Positions 23,823 through 37,100 of a stretch of 64,000 nucleotides of DNA are shown here, one piece after another; the first letter of the stretch is position 1, and every line of letters begins with the position of its first letter. The position numbers and the translations under genes were made by a program. The notes below the pieces were generated by a model. It saw only the letters and a list, made by a program, of their open reading frames with translations, was not told the origin of the DNA and ran no database searches. The stretch is from Apostichopus japonicus (lineage: Eukaryota > Echinodermata > Holothuroidea > Aspidochirotida > Stichopodidae): contig NC_092581.1 in the NCBI RefSeq assembly GCF_037975245.1, positions 3,932,501-3,996,500 on the forward strand, given 5' to 3'.

Positions 23823-24199
23823 CTAAAGAAAACACAAATAAACACAGGAAAATTATCATTAAAATTAACATTTCAGTCGGCAGCCAATATAGGGATAAAC
23901 ATTTCAATGACGTCATTTTCAGGATTGAAAAATTTAAAAATGTGAATACGTTTTGCCAGTTGCGCTTCAAGGAAGGGGAAAGGGCGGGGTTACTGGAAGA
24001 GGAGTAAGAACCAACACGACGATAAACAACTTACCTTCTCCTCTCGTGGAATGTTTTTTTTATGTATGGTACATTAAGTGAATGTTAGAAGTATAGATCT
24101 TCTTAATCACCCTTAATATAATCAAACGTGTTCGCATGTGGACTCACACATTATTCACTTATAGATGTATGTGTATGGAGTGTTAGTATGAATGCCATA

Positions 24200-24420
24200 T
24201 ATATATAGAATATAAGTATATAGGTAAATATGCTAGAATATAAGTATAGGTAAATATGCTAGAATATAAGTATAGGTAAATATGCTAGAATACAAGTATA
24301 GGTAAATATGCTAGAATACAAGTATAGGTAAATATGCTAGAATATAAGTGTAGATAAATATTCTGGAATACAAGTATAGATAAATATAGTAGATACAAGT
24401 ATACATAACTATGTTAGAAT
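24200..24420 (+). repeat. 26-bp tandem repeat
   Basis: About eight copies of TATAGGTAAATATGCTAGAATACAAG with small variants. Later copies drift (AGATAAATATTCTGG). Confidence 0.88.
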
Positions 24421-25027
24421 ACAAATCAATACACTAAGGTAGTAATTGATAAAATGAGCCAAACAAATGTCCATTTATAATTAATTGCTGATCAATATAT
24501 AAAGCCAAGTTACACGAAAACACCGCGAAAACCTTTCGACTCAATATCCAAGATAACTTTATGCTTAAGGTTACACGTTTGTTACAAAAATATGATTTTA
24601 TAATTGTAAATGTCACGAATTGCACTTTGTGTCATTCTCTAGGTGTTACTACAATCCCATCTGAGAGTTACTTTAACAAATTTAAACCCGATATGCGTTT
24701 TTTTTTTTCTGGAATATATCAATTAAACACGTCGTCAGGCAACTGATCACGTTTAATAACACCCTTTTTAATGACATTATTTTGAGGGTGCTCAATCATC
24801 TTATTAACAAGTAAATTAGAGCGATATTATAGGGTCTGTATTACATTACTAACTTCTATTACCGCATCTGCATTAATGGAAAAACGAAGAACGCGAGAAA
24901 ACAATATCGTTTAGTGCAACATATTAGAAACCGTGCATTTAATATGATAAGAAACAGGTACAAGGAACGCAAAAAATGCATGCAAAATATGGTGAAGTCC
25001 TCAACGTCATGTCAACCTTCTAAATGC

Positions 25028-25317
<290 letters not shown>

Positions 25318-26175
25318 TACTTCGCTCTGTCCACTGGACATAGAGCACTCTGCGCCGAGATAGACGCCAACTTCAACCAAACGTATATATAAATAATATA
25401 AATATGCTCTTCCTTTGTAATCTTGCGTGACGTTTCTCTGTTTTCTTCACATCAGTGGCTATCTGTCATAGACACTCTTGGCTGTAGTTCATAATTTATC
25501 CTAAAGGGGAATCTCATCTGGTGATTTTTGATATATGCATCCTTGCTCCTTGGACTTCGCAAACATCTGCAAACCTTTTTGTCTCCAGAATCACTGTAAG
25601 TTATTTAAACTGTTTGAAGTTCCTTTCTTGTTTCTTAGATATTTTTGCAGATGTGGTTTTTTCCCTTTCCCCATTGGGAATTCAAGATAATCTGAGTTTT
25701 TATTTTTAAATATTGGGCCAGGTGTGAAAATTTTAAAATACTGATTTCTTCCTTTAAATGGTAGAGAATTTAATATTCCAAATTTACATTTCCAATCAAT
25801 TTTACAATTTGATGTATTGTATTATTTGATGCCCAAAAAATTTGCATAAATCAAAATGAAAATCCTAGCCCTGCAGGGTTTTCCAATACTTTTATATCTT
25901 TATATGATTAAATGATATCACGACTCAGTTTGCATCTCGGCTTCATTTACTCTCTGGTCAGCGGTCAAGTTAATGGACACGCGCAGAGTATAAGGTGTAA
26001 GCCTAGGTGTGTGTGTGTGTTTGTAGACGGGTGATGGGAGGGTGATCATGAGAGGCAAGGGAGGACAAGAATGGAATCTTATTGGAAATTGGAAAGGTAA
26101 AGCTTGCTTTTTATCACTCCTTTGCACGGCGTTTCAAATTATCTTCCATAAGAGACCGATCCCAATATAATTTTT

Positions 26176-26575
26176 GTTGATTTTGTTCAGTCTGTTGATA
26201 GTGTCGACGATGTTGTTGATGATTTCGATCTTGTTGAGTCTGTTGATATTGCTGATACTGTCGAGATTGTCGACGTTATTAATGATGGTCATGATGTGTT
26301 AATCATCGACGATGTTTTTGAGTCTGTTGATATTGTTGAAGCTGTCGTGATTGCTGTTGATGTTATCAATGATGTTCATATCTTTGATATTGTTGATAGT
26401 ATTGACGATGTTGTTGATACTGTCCATGTTATTGAGTCTGTTGATATTGTTAAAGATGTCGAGATTGTTGGCGTTATTAATGATGTTCATATTGATGATG
26501 TTTTTTAGAGTCAAGGACGTTGCTGATACTTTCGGTGTTGTTGCGTCTGTTGTTTAATGTTGATGCTGTCGACAT
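26176..26575 (+). repeat. Degenerate GTTGAT-type trinucleotide-phased repeat
   Basis: Imperfect repeats of GTTGATATTGTTGA, GACGATGTT and GAGTCTGTTGAT run for about 400 bp. They yield long open frames in several phases (Asp/Val/Ile-rich or Asn/Ile-rich). The open frames follow from the repeat and do not indicate a gene. Confidence 0.75.
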
Positions 26576-27724
26576 ACTACTAATCCTTATTTTCTCTGAA
26601 CATATACACTACATTTGACGTGACACTTAACACCAATATGTCCTAAGATCTCCCTTTTGTCCTCTCTCCATCTCCACCCACCCATCATTCTCTTTACCTC
26701 CACCTCTCTCTCTCTCCGTTTGTAACCTAGCGACCGGCCATCTTTTAAAATTACCACTATGGTGATTAAATACTCTGCAGTACAAACTCGTCACCGTCAA
26801 AATACGTGTCTCTGCCCATCTGTTTCTGGAAGTACATTAAGGTATTTAGCCAGGCTTAGCCCCGCCCCTCCCCCCAAAAAATATATAAAAAATAATTGAG
26901 AACGGGAAACAATTAATCAAGAAACACCCACACCTATATCTATACTTTTGACGAGCAAGATTTAAACGTGTCAAGAAACTGCTCAATAATTAGCAAGAAA
27001 GCTGCGACGACTTGCCAAAAAAAAGCCAAATTTCCTTACCGTTGACCGACTAATATTGATCCAAGGACACAAATCCTATGAATAATTCACGAGGGAGCAA
27101 TGTACTACCTTAAACCCTCTTGAACGCATATATACTCTCGTGTAAAATTTTAGTATAAAACAAACGCTGTTCACAGAGAGAGAGAGGGAGAGCGAGAAAC
27201 AAATTCTTTCCTGGTATATACCCGGACGAAATGTCACTGGGAATTCTTAACGTGTTTTGCATCCAAAGTTTTATATCTATTGTCGTAAAATCGTTAAAAA
27301 AAGGGATTCCCAAAAGATAACAAAAACGGCATCGAAATGTAAACAGTTCTGCTTAAGCGGAAGGATGGAGACATACCGGTAGGTGGAGAGAGAGAGAGGG
27401 GGGGGGGAGAGTGGAGGGGACGGAAATGGAATACGGCGATTTCGCTCATAATTTAACGACAATAAGAATTTGACCCAAAATCTGCTAGAAAGTAATTAAA
27501 GAATGGTCACACATACTCGAGACCCAAAAGAACCGTCACCCTCTAAACACATGTTCCTTAACAATAACCCGTGATAATTATTGTCATAGACGGATTTTTT
27601 TTTTTTTTTTTGTTCAGTTGATTTTGACTTTTTCTTGATGCCATTCGATGGTCACATTCGCCACAATAGTGCAGTTTATTAGTTTGAATGTTGTCAAAAG
27701 CTTTGTTAAGGGAGTGAGTGTAAC

Positions 27725-27900
27725 GGTGCCGTGTCCGAGTGGATACAGGCGGTGGTATTTGAAGCAATGAGGCTTAGCAATCGGAGGGTTCCGGGTTCGA
27801 TACCCGGCCAGGTCATAGGTAAGGTGGATTTTTCATCCCAAGAGCAATTTACGGTTGCTCCATCTGAAATGACTTACTAAATTGAAAAAGATTCCAAATT
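27725..27900 (+). mobile_element. tRNA-like SINE head (Leu/Ser type)
   Basis: GGTGCCGTGTCCGAGTGGATACAGGC matches a tRNA A-box region of the long-variable-arm type. GGGTTCCGGGTTCGATACCCGGCC forms a proper T arm with the B box. The anticodon arm does not fold cleanly and the sequence continues into a non-tRNA body with GAGCAATTTACGGTTGCTC. A SINE or tRNA pseudogene is more likely than a working tRNA. Confidence 0.7.
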
Positions 27901-28040
27901 CCAGTTAAAAATTTTGAATTGGAAGCCACCCGACGTGAAACTTGTAATCCATTTCTTTTAATTGTGATATGAAAAAAAAGGTGTTTGTGCCACAAAATGT
28001 TGAGAATGAAATAATTGATTAATCTTAGCTATCACTCATT

Positions 28041-28080
28041 AGTCGTCATCTGGTGACGGCGAAACGTACTAGAGTCATAA
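28041..28080 (+). repeat. Related hairpin plus GCGAAACGTAC motif
   Basis: CGTCA-TCTGG-TGACG hairpin followed directly by GCGAAACGTACTAGAG. It resembles the other two hairpin-GAAAC motifs in layout but not in stem sequence, and has CTGGTGA where the ribozyme core wants CTGANGA. It is probably a retroelement terminal fragment of another family. Confidence 0.35.
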
Positions 28081-29541
28081 AGTTTGATTAATTTCAATAA
28101 AATTATTAGCATTCTAAAAATATGTAGACTCAATATTGATGAGTTTTACGCTTTCCGTTTTACGATTCTAGTATACTGCAGACACCTAGATGACCTTGTC
28201 TTATACAGTAATTACAAAACAACAATATCTGAGATGAAAATAGATCTTGTTTCCGCCATCACGAAGAAAACAAACAACAAAGTAGATGTTTCGTTAATGT
28301 CATCAATTGTTAATTACTTAATAAATTAATAAATAACCGGTTACAGAGTGTTGTATACAGTGGTCAAGGTTGTTTCAGTTTGACTTCCATGGTTTGCTTG
28401 TGCCGAAAATCATGTACGACCTGCGTGTGTTGAACTATATACGCGAACTCTACATACTTTATTATAAATCATTCGAGACAAAATCAATTCGGTTTTGCTT
28501 TTCTTCTCGCGTTCCTTGATTAAGAAAAACAACATTTTTAATGTAGCCTTATAACTTTTCGAGAGGGAAATCGGTCACGTGATGTAGCCTTGCATGCGTG
28601 CATGACAGAATATTCTTCCAGACCTATAAAAAGGTATTTATTGCAGAATGCAGTGAAAACCATAAATATCATAAACTTGAACAAATCTTGTTGTAATTTC
28701 AAAGATGCTAGTTAAATATGATGTCAGATTTTGGAGGAAAAACCAGAATGCGAAAATGCATTGTGGTTTCGATGATGTAACATGAGCAGTTTTCTTCATG
28801 AATCTGACGGTAATGTACAGTGAGGAAGAAAAGTAACTTTAACAACGCAGTAGAGCTATACACTAGCATGCAATGGACATGTGATGTGGCAATTATACGC
28901 GTGATAATTCGTTAGTCTGAAACGGGGTTTCCTTATATATGTGTTAAAAGACGTTGACATAGCATGGAGACCCCGAAGGTATACCGTGGATACTACCAAT
29001 CGACTCTAAAGCCGGATCGAATCTCAGTAAGTTCTCTTCAGAAGATTACCTGACTTGGAAGTTAAAAATTTGTCAAGCGTTTTTAGAATATGTTTGTTGT
29101 TTTTTTCGAATCGGATATTAACGATGAGGGGAACCGTATGTGAAACGTTATTATATCATTAACTAATTAATTTTAATTTCATTTTTACGATTGGTATGAT
29201 GTATATTTTATACTTTTAATTTCTGATGAAGGAAAATGTGGGAGATGCAGTCCTTCTCAATGTATCGATGCACCCCTCCCCCTCCCCACAAACATAATTT
29301 CCACCCTATCACAGTTTTCTGAGCTACAGTGTGCGAGTTTGGTTTAAGATAAAAGCGTGTGTAACATTTACTTTCTCTCTCTCTGTGAAAAGTGAAGATT
29401 CCTGCAGCTTAACAAGTTACCAAGCTTTCAACACCGGTTACTGACAACGGTAAAATATTGAAATGTATCCCCCTCCCCACTTCCCCCTCCCCCTCCTCCC
29501 CTACCCTACAAAGAGAAACCGCAGAGGGAATCTATACAAAC

Positions 29542-29788
29542 CTTCCGATGAAGATAAAATTGTTCTGCACACCCATCCTCTTAATAGCTCTCAGAAGACT
29601 TTCGACGGTTTCGCCTTGACAAAAGCAGATGACGACCTTGGCTGACGGTGTACCAAGTAACGTCCTTATCACGTGTTCGACATCTTCATCTCCAGCGGTG
29701 ACGCTGATTTCTTGAGACGACGCAATACAGATGCCATCCAATTGAGCAAGATTTTTAAAAGCGAGAAAACCACTCGATCCGTAGTTCC
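29542..29788 (-). CDS. Group I mGluR-like receptor, ligand-binding domain exon (first visible)
   Basis: A 247-nt exon, the most 5' that I can identify. The acceptor TCCTTATTTCAG is preceded by a clear polypyrimidine tract. Two bases (GG) finish a split codon, probably the Gly of the family's EG-NYG motif. It reads NYGSSGFLAFKNLAQLDGICIASSQ, later VVICFCQGETVESLL and NNFIFIG. The Tyr of NYG matches ligand-binding Tyr236 of rat mGluR1. The family's CFCEG motif reads CFCQG here, so the position of Glu292 is Gln. The donor GTTTGT follows 29542 and leaves AG for the next exon. Upstream exons encoding roughly 230 residues are missing from this annotation. Confidence 0.94.
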
Positions 29789-29824
29789 CTGAAATAAGGA
29801 AGGAGAAAGATATTCAAAGTAACA

Positions 29825-30150
29825 AGTATAATAATAATATTAATAATATTTGCTTTTTTATATAGCGTTTTACACCATAGCGATAGGTCTCAAAGCACTT
29901 TACAGACGTTATATTACCCCTGGCCAATGATAACCTGTCCCAGAGACAATCACTCCAGTCGGCAGCAGTTATATACTGCGCCTAATGACAAGTTATCTCA
30001 CAGGTACCCTTTAACACCTGGGTGGAGAGAGGCAAGTGAGATAAAGCATCTTGCACAAGGATACAACATAATGAACTAGTCAGGAATCGAACCAGCAATC
30101 CTTGGATCACGAGTCCGACGCCTTAGCCAATTGGCCATCACGCTCTCATA
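29825..30150 (-). mobile_element. tRNA-derived SINE with (ATT)n tail
   Basis: On the minus strand the head reads GCGTGATGGCCAATTGGCTAAGGCGTCGGACTCGTGATCC, with the B box GCTGGTTCGATTCCTG. A body of about 200 bp follows. It ends GTAAAACGCTATATAAAAAAGC then ATATTATTAATATTATTATTAT. The GCTATATAAA...(ATT)n end is a widespread SINE tail in marine invertebrates. Insertion is 37 bp upstream of a receptor exon acceptor. Confidence 0.85.
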
Positions 30151-30644
30151 ATAGTATAGCTGACTGAGTCGATAATGTGAGTACACAACCATGAGTAATG
30201 TACAAACGTCCGTGTGCTCGAACGGGTACAAGTAACGGGGGGGGGGGGGGGGTGGATGGGTTCTGTGAATATTCGCAAACGAGTGAAGAAAAAGAAAAAC
30301 AACCTAAAATCGAGTTATATCTACAAGTGATGGATTTCTTTGTTGACTTGCTGAGTAAGTGAGTACGAGTATAGACAGAGTAATGAATGGATGCTACGAG
30401 AAACATAGCAGAAAAATAGTATCATGATTGATATATGATCTTCAACTTTTAAAGATTCTCTCTTTAAAAAATTTACGTTTAGAAAAATTTAGCACTTTTG
30501 TGAGGATCATAGTCGCTTTTTTTCCCCGTAAATGTTCAATTTAAAAGATTTCAAAACTTAATTTTGATATTTATGTAGACCCATAAAAACACTCAATCTA
30601 TCCAGGTCGTATTTCTTTACTATTATTAATTTTTCTTTTTTAGA

Positions 30645-31012
30645 ATGAAATGACCCTTTAAACATCTGAGGCTCATCAATTAAAGCGACTGGACTATAGT
30701 CTATCATATATGCAGACCGTTAGGTCAGTTCTTCAGATGTAATAACAAACTCAGTGCCAAAAACAAAATACTTTTATGGACCCAATCATAGGCTAATATG
30801 TTCAAAGTATATTGTGTATGTTGTCAACAGCCTACGCATTATGTCGAAAGACATCCAAGTCTATTGCCTGTGGTTTATATGAAACTGAAAGAGTTTTGTT
30901 GAGTTATCAGGATTTATAAAGCAACATGGAATAACCTTAACACTTAGTACTGTACTGAGGAGCCGTCGTCATCATAAATTTAGCCTTAATGGAGCATGAG
31001 ATTTTTGAAAAT
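30645..31012 (+). repeat. Dispersed repeat family R1, copy C
   Basis: ATGACCCTTTAAACATCTGAGGCTCAT, AAAGCGACTGGAC, CAGATGTAATAACAAACTC, TATATGAAACTGAAAGAG, CATCATAAATTTAGCCTTAA and TGGAGCATGAGATTT. It is very close in block order to copies A and D. Confidence 0.75.
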
Positions 31013-31886
31013 TTTGAAAAACAGTGAGAGAAACATTACTAAATCTGTTTTTCCTTTTCTCTTGAACTATGACAAACCCATTTCAAACTTCTCTCTAAAT
31101 TCATCCTTAACATGAGATAATGAAACATTTCAATGAAGGAAATTGGCTTGAGGATAACGGCGTTGAATTAAACATCGACGAGATGTCAATGCGTCATGGA
31201 TAATTTCCATAGCATTTTTACGTTACACTCCCCCCTCCTCAAGTTTCTTCGTATCTTTTCTGTTCTTGAAAATTGAACGAATTGAAATCAGTTTTAGTTG
31301 ACATTAGAAACGGTTTGGTCTTGTACCCTTGAGTTAATGATTCCTTATAATCCTACGAAATTAGTGACAACCGGCTAAGTTGTACCTCAAATAAAGAACT
31401 TGTTGCCTCAAAGCAAAAGTCTGTAAAATTGCTAAAAGAGAAAGTGATATTGCTAAGATTTTTCTTTATGTTTGACCTAAACCTGCTTAATTATATCACG
31501 GCGGGAAGTAATGTAACATAATCCTTCATATGAAACAATTCTCCCAATCTGAGCCCTATTCAAGGTCTTTACGTAAGTAATCACATCGATCTTATACTTT
31601 AATATTACATAGAGCGTCACATTCAATGTTTAAGTAGTTTTATAAGTAAGGGGTATAATTTAGGAAACTTGAAAATTGTAGCCAAAAATTAAGAGCGCGA
31701 AATGAAGAAATATTCACGATAAGAGGTACATACGATTGCATGACTGCCACTTTATGAATACTTGATGAATAATATATACATATCATACACTCGGGATAAC
31801 AACTGAGAGTAGACTGATATATCTTTGTGCAAATTATGAAAACGACTGAAGTGTAAGGTTAAATGAAGCTAATACCGTGCTTGAAT

Positions 31887-31889
<3 letters not shown>
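31012..31889. other. No gene or repeat recognised
   Basis: AT-rich sequence without exon-like frames. Confidence 0.5.
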
Positions 31890-31937
<48 letters not shown>

Positions 31938-31996
31938 TACATATATATATATACATATATATGCATATATATCTATGTGTGTATATATATATATAT

Positions 31997-32070
<74 letters not shown>
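31890..32070. repeat. TA microsatellite (array 5)
   Basis: TA array with TACA and TGTG interruptions. Confidence 0.95.
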
Positions 32071-32074
<4 letters not shown>

Positions 32075-32189
32075 CGACTGTTCTTTAAAACAACAATTCC
32101 AATTGACTAAACTAAGTTCCTAGAAGTGTGTTTCTTTTTCGTGAGAAGAGTGTTAAATACAGAAAAACTCATTCCGTTTGACTTTTACA

Positions 32190-32223
32190 TTGACGTCGCT
32201 CAACTAAGTGACATAAGTCTAAA

Positions 32224-32282
<59 letters not shown>

Positions 32283-32321
32283 TACATATATATACATATA
32301 CATATATATCTATGTGTATAT

Positions 32322-32383
<62 letters not shown>

Positions 32384-32443
32384 TAATTATTAAAATATTA
32401 TTTAAATTGACGTCGCTCAACTAAGTGACATAAGTCTAAAGAA
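32190..32443. repeat. TA array 6 flanked by 38-bp direct repeats
   Basis: TTGACGTCGCTCAACTAAGT and the following GACATAAGTCTAAAGAA occur at about 32191-32227 and again at 32406-32442. A TA/TAAA array lies between them (32228-32384). The duplication is almost exact, so it is recent. Confidence 0.88.
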
Positions 32444-34115
32444 CAAACCCTAGGCATAATGAATAAAGTCATTTTGGTCTACTTTAAAGAACCAGTATGT
32501 CAGAATACTCACTTATGTTTACGTATTATATATCATTATGATTAGAGAACAATTCAACTTTGAACCTTGTTTCGAAAAATATATTTACAAGAGAGTTGAA
32601 ATTTCAAACCTTGTCATTTCTTTTTGAAAGGGGCGACGAGAATTTTAAGCTATCATGAACGGGATTTAAAGGTCACTGAGCTCACTGGTTCGAAACCGTT
32701 CTAGACAACAACAAAATCCTTGCCCCGTCCCCCGCCCCTCATCCCCACCCCACCTCCCAAAATATATGGTTACATGGTTCTTTTGCAGTAGGCCTAAATG
32801 TATATTTTTCCCAGTCAATTTATTTTGCTTATTATCTGTACTTACTTATATATTAATTTGTTTCTCCTCTTTTTGGTGTTCCTTATAATCAAAACCACGT
32901 CTTAAATCTTGCTATGCTAGTATAACCAGGGAGTTGTTATGGAAACTCACTGGTATAACCCAAATAAGACTCGAAACGCAAAAAGCGATTGGTTTCCATC
33001 GTCGCTAGTTTTGTCTAACGTATATATATGAGATCCTTAAAATGTTCCAATCTTCCGTCGTATCATTTAATGATGCACATGGGGGAGAGGGAAGAAAATA
33101 CCTCTAGGGCAATTACTTCACTCTGTTTTTGCAGGCACACTTAAGATGAGCGTTATAGGTGTATGACATGAAATCGTAAGCAGTATTACAAATTATTTCC
33201 AAAAAGAAAAAGATTCATTTAATCGCAGAGCAGAGCTTTTAAAAGACGATTAATATGATTGTCATTCAGCTCAATGATGAAAATGTATACTCATGCAAAT
33301 TATTGCTAAAGTATTCTGAGTTTGCAAACACACACACACGTCTCATGTGTGTTTTACATTCAGACGGAGGACTCCATTGTTATTTCCATTGTTCAAATCC
33401 ACGTACCCTAACCTTAACAATACTCCTGAACAATAGAAACCGTCCGAGGACATGATCATTCTTTTGAAATGACGTATGAGGACTTGGGATGCCTTTTTTG
33501 TCCTCAGTCAGACTAAACACAAGTCCACACAAGATCTGATACGTGTAGGTTTTTTAATCAGTTTTCTCTAAGATCTGCCGTTACTTGCTGATGTCGATAG
33601 TGAAGACTTTTGCTGATTTTAATATAAATTTTCTTCTTAAAAATCTGAGAACAATTTGATGAATTCTTGAAGGCTTGTAATAACTGCGAAATACAGTATT
33701 CAGCTGACATGGAAAGTATTAAAATATAATTATACTTTTCATATTATTTCAATAATTCATCAATTGTTTCAGTTTCCATATACTACGACAGGCCTATAAG
33801 TTATCTGCAGTAATTGATTTTAAACCTCAAGTAAACGATAAATCATCATGACAAGTTATAATGCAAAATATAGGTTGCTGAATAATTGTAAGAACATTTC
33901 ATTTTAATGCAAAGAGTATTATAATACTAATCATCATCTACGACAAGTTATAAAATAAGATATAAGATTTAAATTCGGAAAGTTATCCTTCGACTATTTT
34001 TTAATAACGGTACAAAAATAATATTCTGGTCGTTGACTTCATTTTGATCAACATTTTTTCCTTTTCTAGGAGAAGAAGCTATAGGAGCACGATTAATCTC
34101 AAACATTCTTAGATA
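32444..34115. other. No gene recognised
   Basis: Includes a C-rich patch near 32715-32758 and a short (CA)n at about 33329-33339. No exon with family similarity. Confidence 0.5.
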
Positions 34116-34117
34116 GA

Positions 34118-34150
34118 TAGACAGCTAGATAGATATATAGATAGATAGAC
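34118..34150. repeat. GATA microsatellite
   Basis: Short (GATA)n tract with interruptions. Confidence 0.85.
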
Positions 34151-37100
34151 ACTACAATGCGAGCACCTACGAGAATGGTCTCACGCCAACTTTGATGCCC
34201 TACAGACTAGCTCAAACACTGCACAAAGTTCACCCCTCCCCTACCCCAGTAACGTCACCCACCACTGGTTGATCCCTCTGCTTAGGTAATCCCCGACATA
34301 ATGTATCGTGTGTATGATATTTACAGAGAAATGGAGCGCTATTCCCTAAATAAGGACAGGAAATTCTCAGCTTAAGAAGGTCATAGAAAAAAAAGTACTT
34401 TATAATTCACAGAGGACGGTAATCATACAGTTTGATGTTTTGCCACGTAACATTTTCCGTCATAGGTCGTTCACATTCATACGAATGCGAATGCAACCAA
34501 TGTCATTCGACTAGGAGAGGAAATAATATACCTATGACAAGTTGCTTTTACATTTTTTCCCCTTTTGTATTGGGATGTTTGAAAAGACTTCGGAAGTGAA
34601 CTATATATTTACATGTGAAACGTCCTTGCCTTGGATAATACACATGATATATTAAACAATATCAACGGTCTTTGCAGGAGTTACTTTCATCAAGAGTTAC
34701 TGAATAATATTGAATTTTTCAGTTAACAGTTGGCCCAATTTTGTTTTGTTTTGTTGCAGTAACGGTAATCCCAGTAGTTCTGGAATGTGTATGGACAGTG
34801 TGACAATTCGCCAGCAACACATTATAACACATATGATTATCTATGATAATATTTTGCTTTACTATAACGTCTTTCTCGTGGATTCGCTAACGGGAGTTAG
34901 CGGAGGAGTTGGGAAGCGTGAGACAGTGGGATGTAGGGCTATAAACAGCCGGTTGGGGGGGGGGGGGGGAATTGGAGGTTGTGAGCGGTCTGTCTGCTTC
35001 AAGTTCACTGTCTTATGATAGCCTACAAATTATATAATTTCAGATGCCGAAATTTTGAAAACGTTAGGTTAAAATTGAATGAAGATTTATCCAGGATGTT
35101 TTTAGAATATTTTTCTCTTTCATCAGTCAACAATAACTTCGTCAATGAAGAACAAAAAATTTTCACACCGAGTGAAAATGCTTTACAGTTGTCAGTAAAG
35201 CGCATGTTGCAGTTTCTACACAGGTGACCAATATTTGAATTTCTAGAGTATTATAGGTCAACTTTAGTGACGATCTACAGATCAGCTATATCATGTTTGT
35301 TTTTGGTTTTGTTTTAACATTTGGAGACAACACATGTTGCTTCAGCATAAAATATATCATGTACCAAAAACTATAAAAAACAAATAAAACCTAGCGTGCG
35401 CATGAAACGAAGCACATTGATCCTTCTATCAGCTTCATAACTCGTTCTGTTTATGGAGATTAAAAATAATAATTCAGTACTTTATTTGAACGAGAGCAAC
35501 AATTGTTAAGGTTAATTTTCAACTTATGGCACCATTTTCTTTTTTCTTGGGGCGTCGGGAGGGGGGGGGGGGGTGGGATAGAACTGAAGAAAACTTAATA
35601 AAAATTCTTGCAGGGCATTTCACTATGCAACGAACTGCTTAATCGATGCCAAGTGTAGCAAAAGCATTATTCATATCAATCTATAAAGCAAAAGATGCAT
35701 TTGGAGAAAAGATTTATGCCAAGTTAACTTCGTCGTCTATTTCGTCTATCAAGTACTATAATTATGTCAAACGTTGACTTTTCAATTTCATGTACGGGAT
35801 AGATCATTTTTCTTCGGGTTGTCACGCTAATAAGAAAAAAAGGGGGGAAAAACTTCTTGATAAAATCATGTTGATATAAATGTCATAGATGACGTGACAT
35901 TTAAATGTATTAACTCTGCTCCATTTTATTTTCTTGAGGAAAAAGAAGAAGAAGAAGAAGTAGAAGAAAAAGTCGACTGTGTAGGCGCGAGTGCATTCAC
36001 CTGTGAAAGGTATGTAGCTCGGATTCCATGTCTCATTATATTGCGAACGCTTATAGGCAGACGTTAAAGCGACATCTTGTGATTTCGTGGTCGCTATAGT
36101 AACATCAAATCCATACAATTTTACGACGTATAAGCCGGGTAGTAGCTCTTGGTTCCAATTTTTTTTTATATATCGCTTACGATTTTCGGCATTAGCTCTG
36201 TCGCTAAAGCCAATTTTGCGCAATTTTTAGCACGCATAAAGGGTAAAGTTATTCTACGAACGCGTTGCTTTTAAGTAGAATGATTGGTTGCTATAGTTAC
36301 AGTAAATCCATGGAAGAAAAACGCAACCGCCATCTTTATCATGCTTGATAGAGAAACAAGTTATTCTATATAATAACTACGGAAATTAATGTTGTTTTTT
36401 ATAGATAATCCTCGCTTTGATAGTTCTTGACGTCATTTCGGTATATTCGAGGATAAGCTGCTACTTTAGGATTCAAATTCTCTGCGTTTTCCTGTGATGT
36501 TGGTTTGACTTCTTTATTTTTTTTATGGTCAAAGTAAGAATTATTGTCATGAAAAGAATGCCAGAGTTTTAAGAAATGATATCACATCTCATCAAGTTAG
36601 CAGCAGTTTTTGGAAATTACTAGATAAAGGATTAAATTTAATATCGACCTAACATGATAATGGATGAACAAGCACATTAGAAATACAAATAACTAATGGG
36701 CTTTGTAAGGTCATGTTTAAACTTGCTCAAGTCGGACGACTAGAATATATATAAACGAACATATAACGCACGATATCTCAGCCAACAAAAAAATAACATG
36801 TTCCAGGCTAATGATAGTCGGTTTATATTAATGATATATGTCCACTGGAGTGCGCCAGACGGAGGAGGGACATAGGGGGGGGGGAGGGGCGGAGCCATGC
36901 CAACATTTCCATCGTCGGTCGGGGATTCTTTGTTTAATTCAAAGTTATTATTTACTCAATCTTGCGTCGAGACTTTTATATATATATATATACCTACTTT
37001 TATAGTCTAAATATACTTCAGAATTTTTCTGGGGAAGAACCCCATACCAGCCTATTTGGGCGTTGCATTAAGCTACCCATCAGTTGCACCCCTCATTCCT

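Noticed and set aside
26296-26557. Overlapping Asp/Val-rich and Leu/Met-rich frames
   Set aside because: They arise from a GTTGAT-phased repeat that is open in several frames on both strands.
27725-27815. Functional tRNA gene
   Set aside because: A and B boxes are good, but the anticodon arm does not fold and a non-tRNA body follows. SINE or pseudogene is the better reading.
35822-36223. 133-codon minus frame with YVVKLYGFDVTIATT
   Set aside because: No family match. It runs into a GAAGAA tract and poly-purine, and a nearby degenerate duplicate suggests old repeat DNA.
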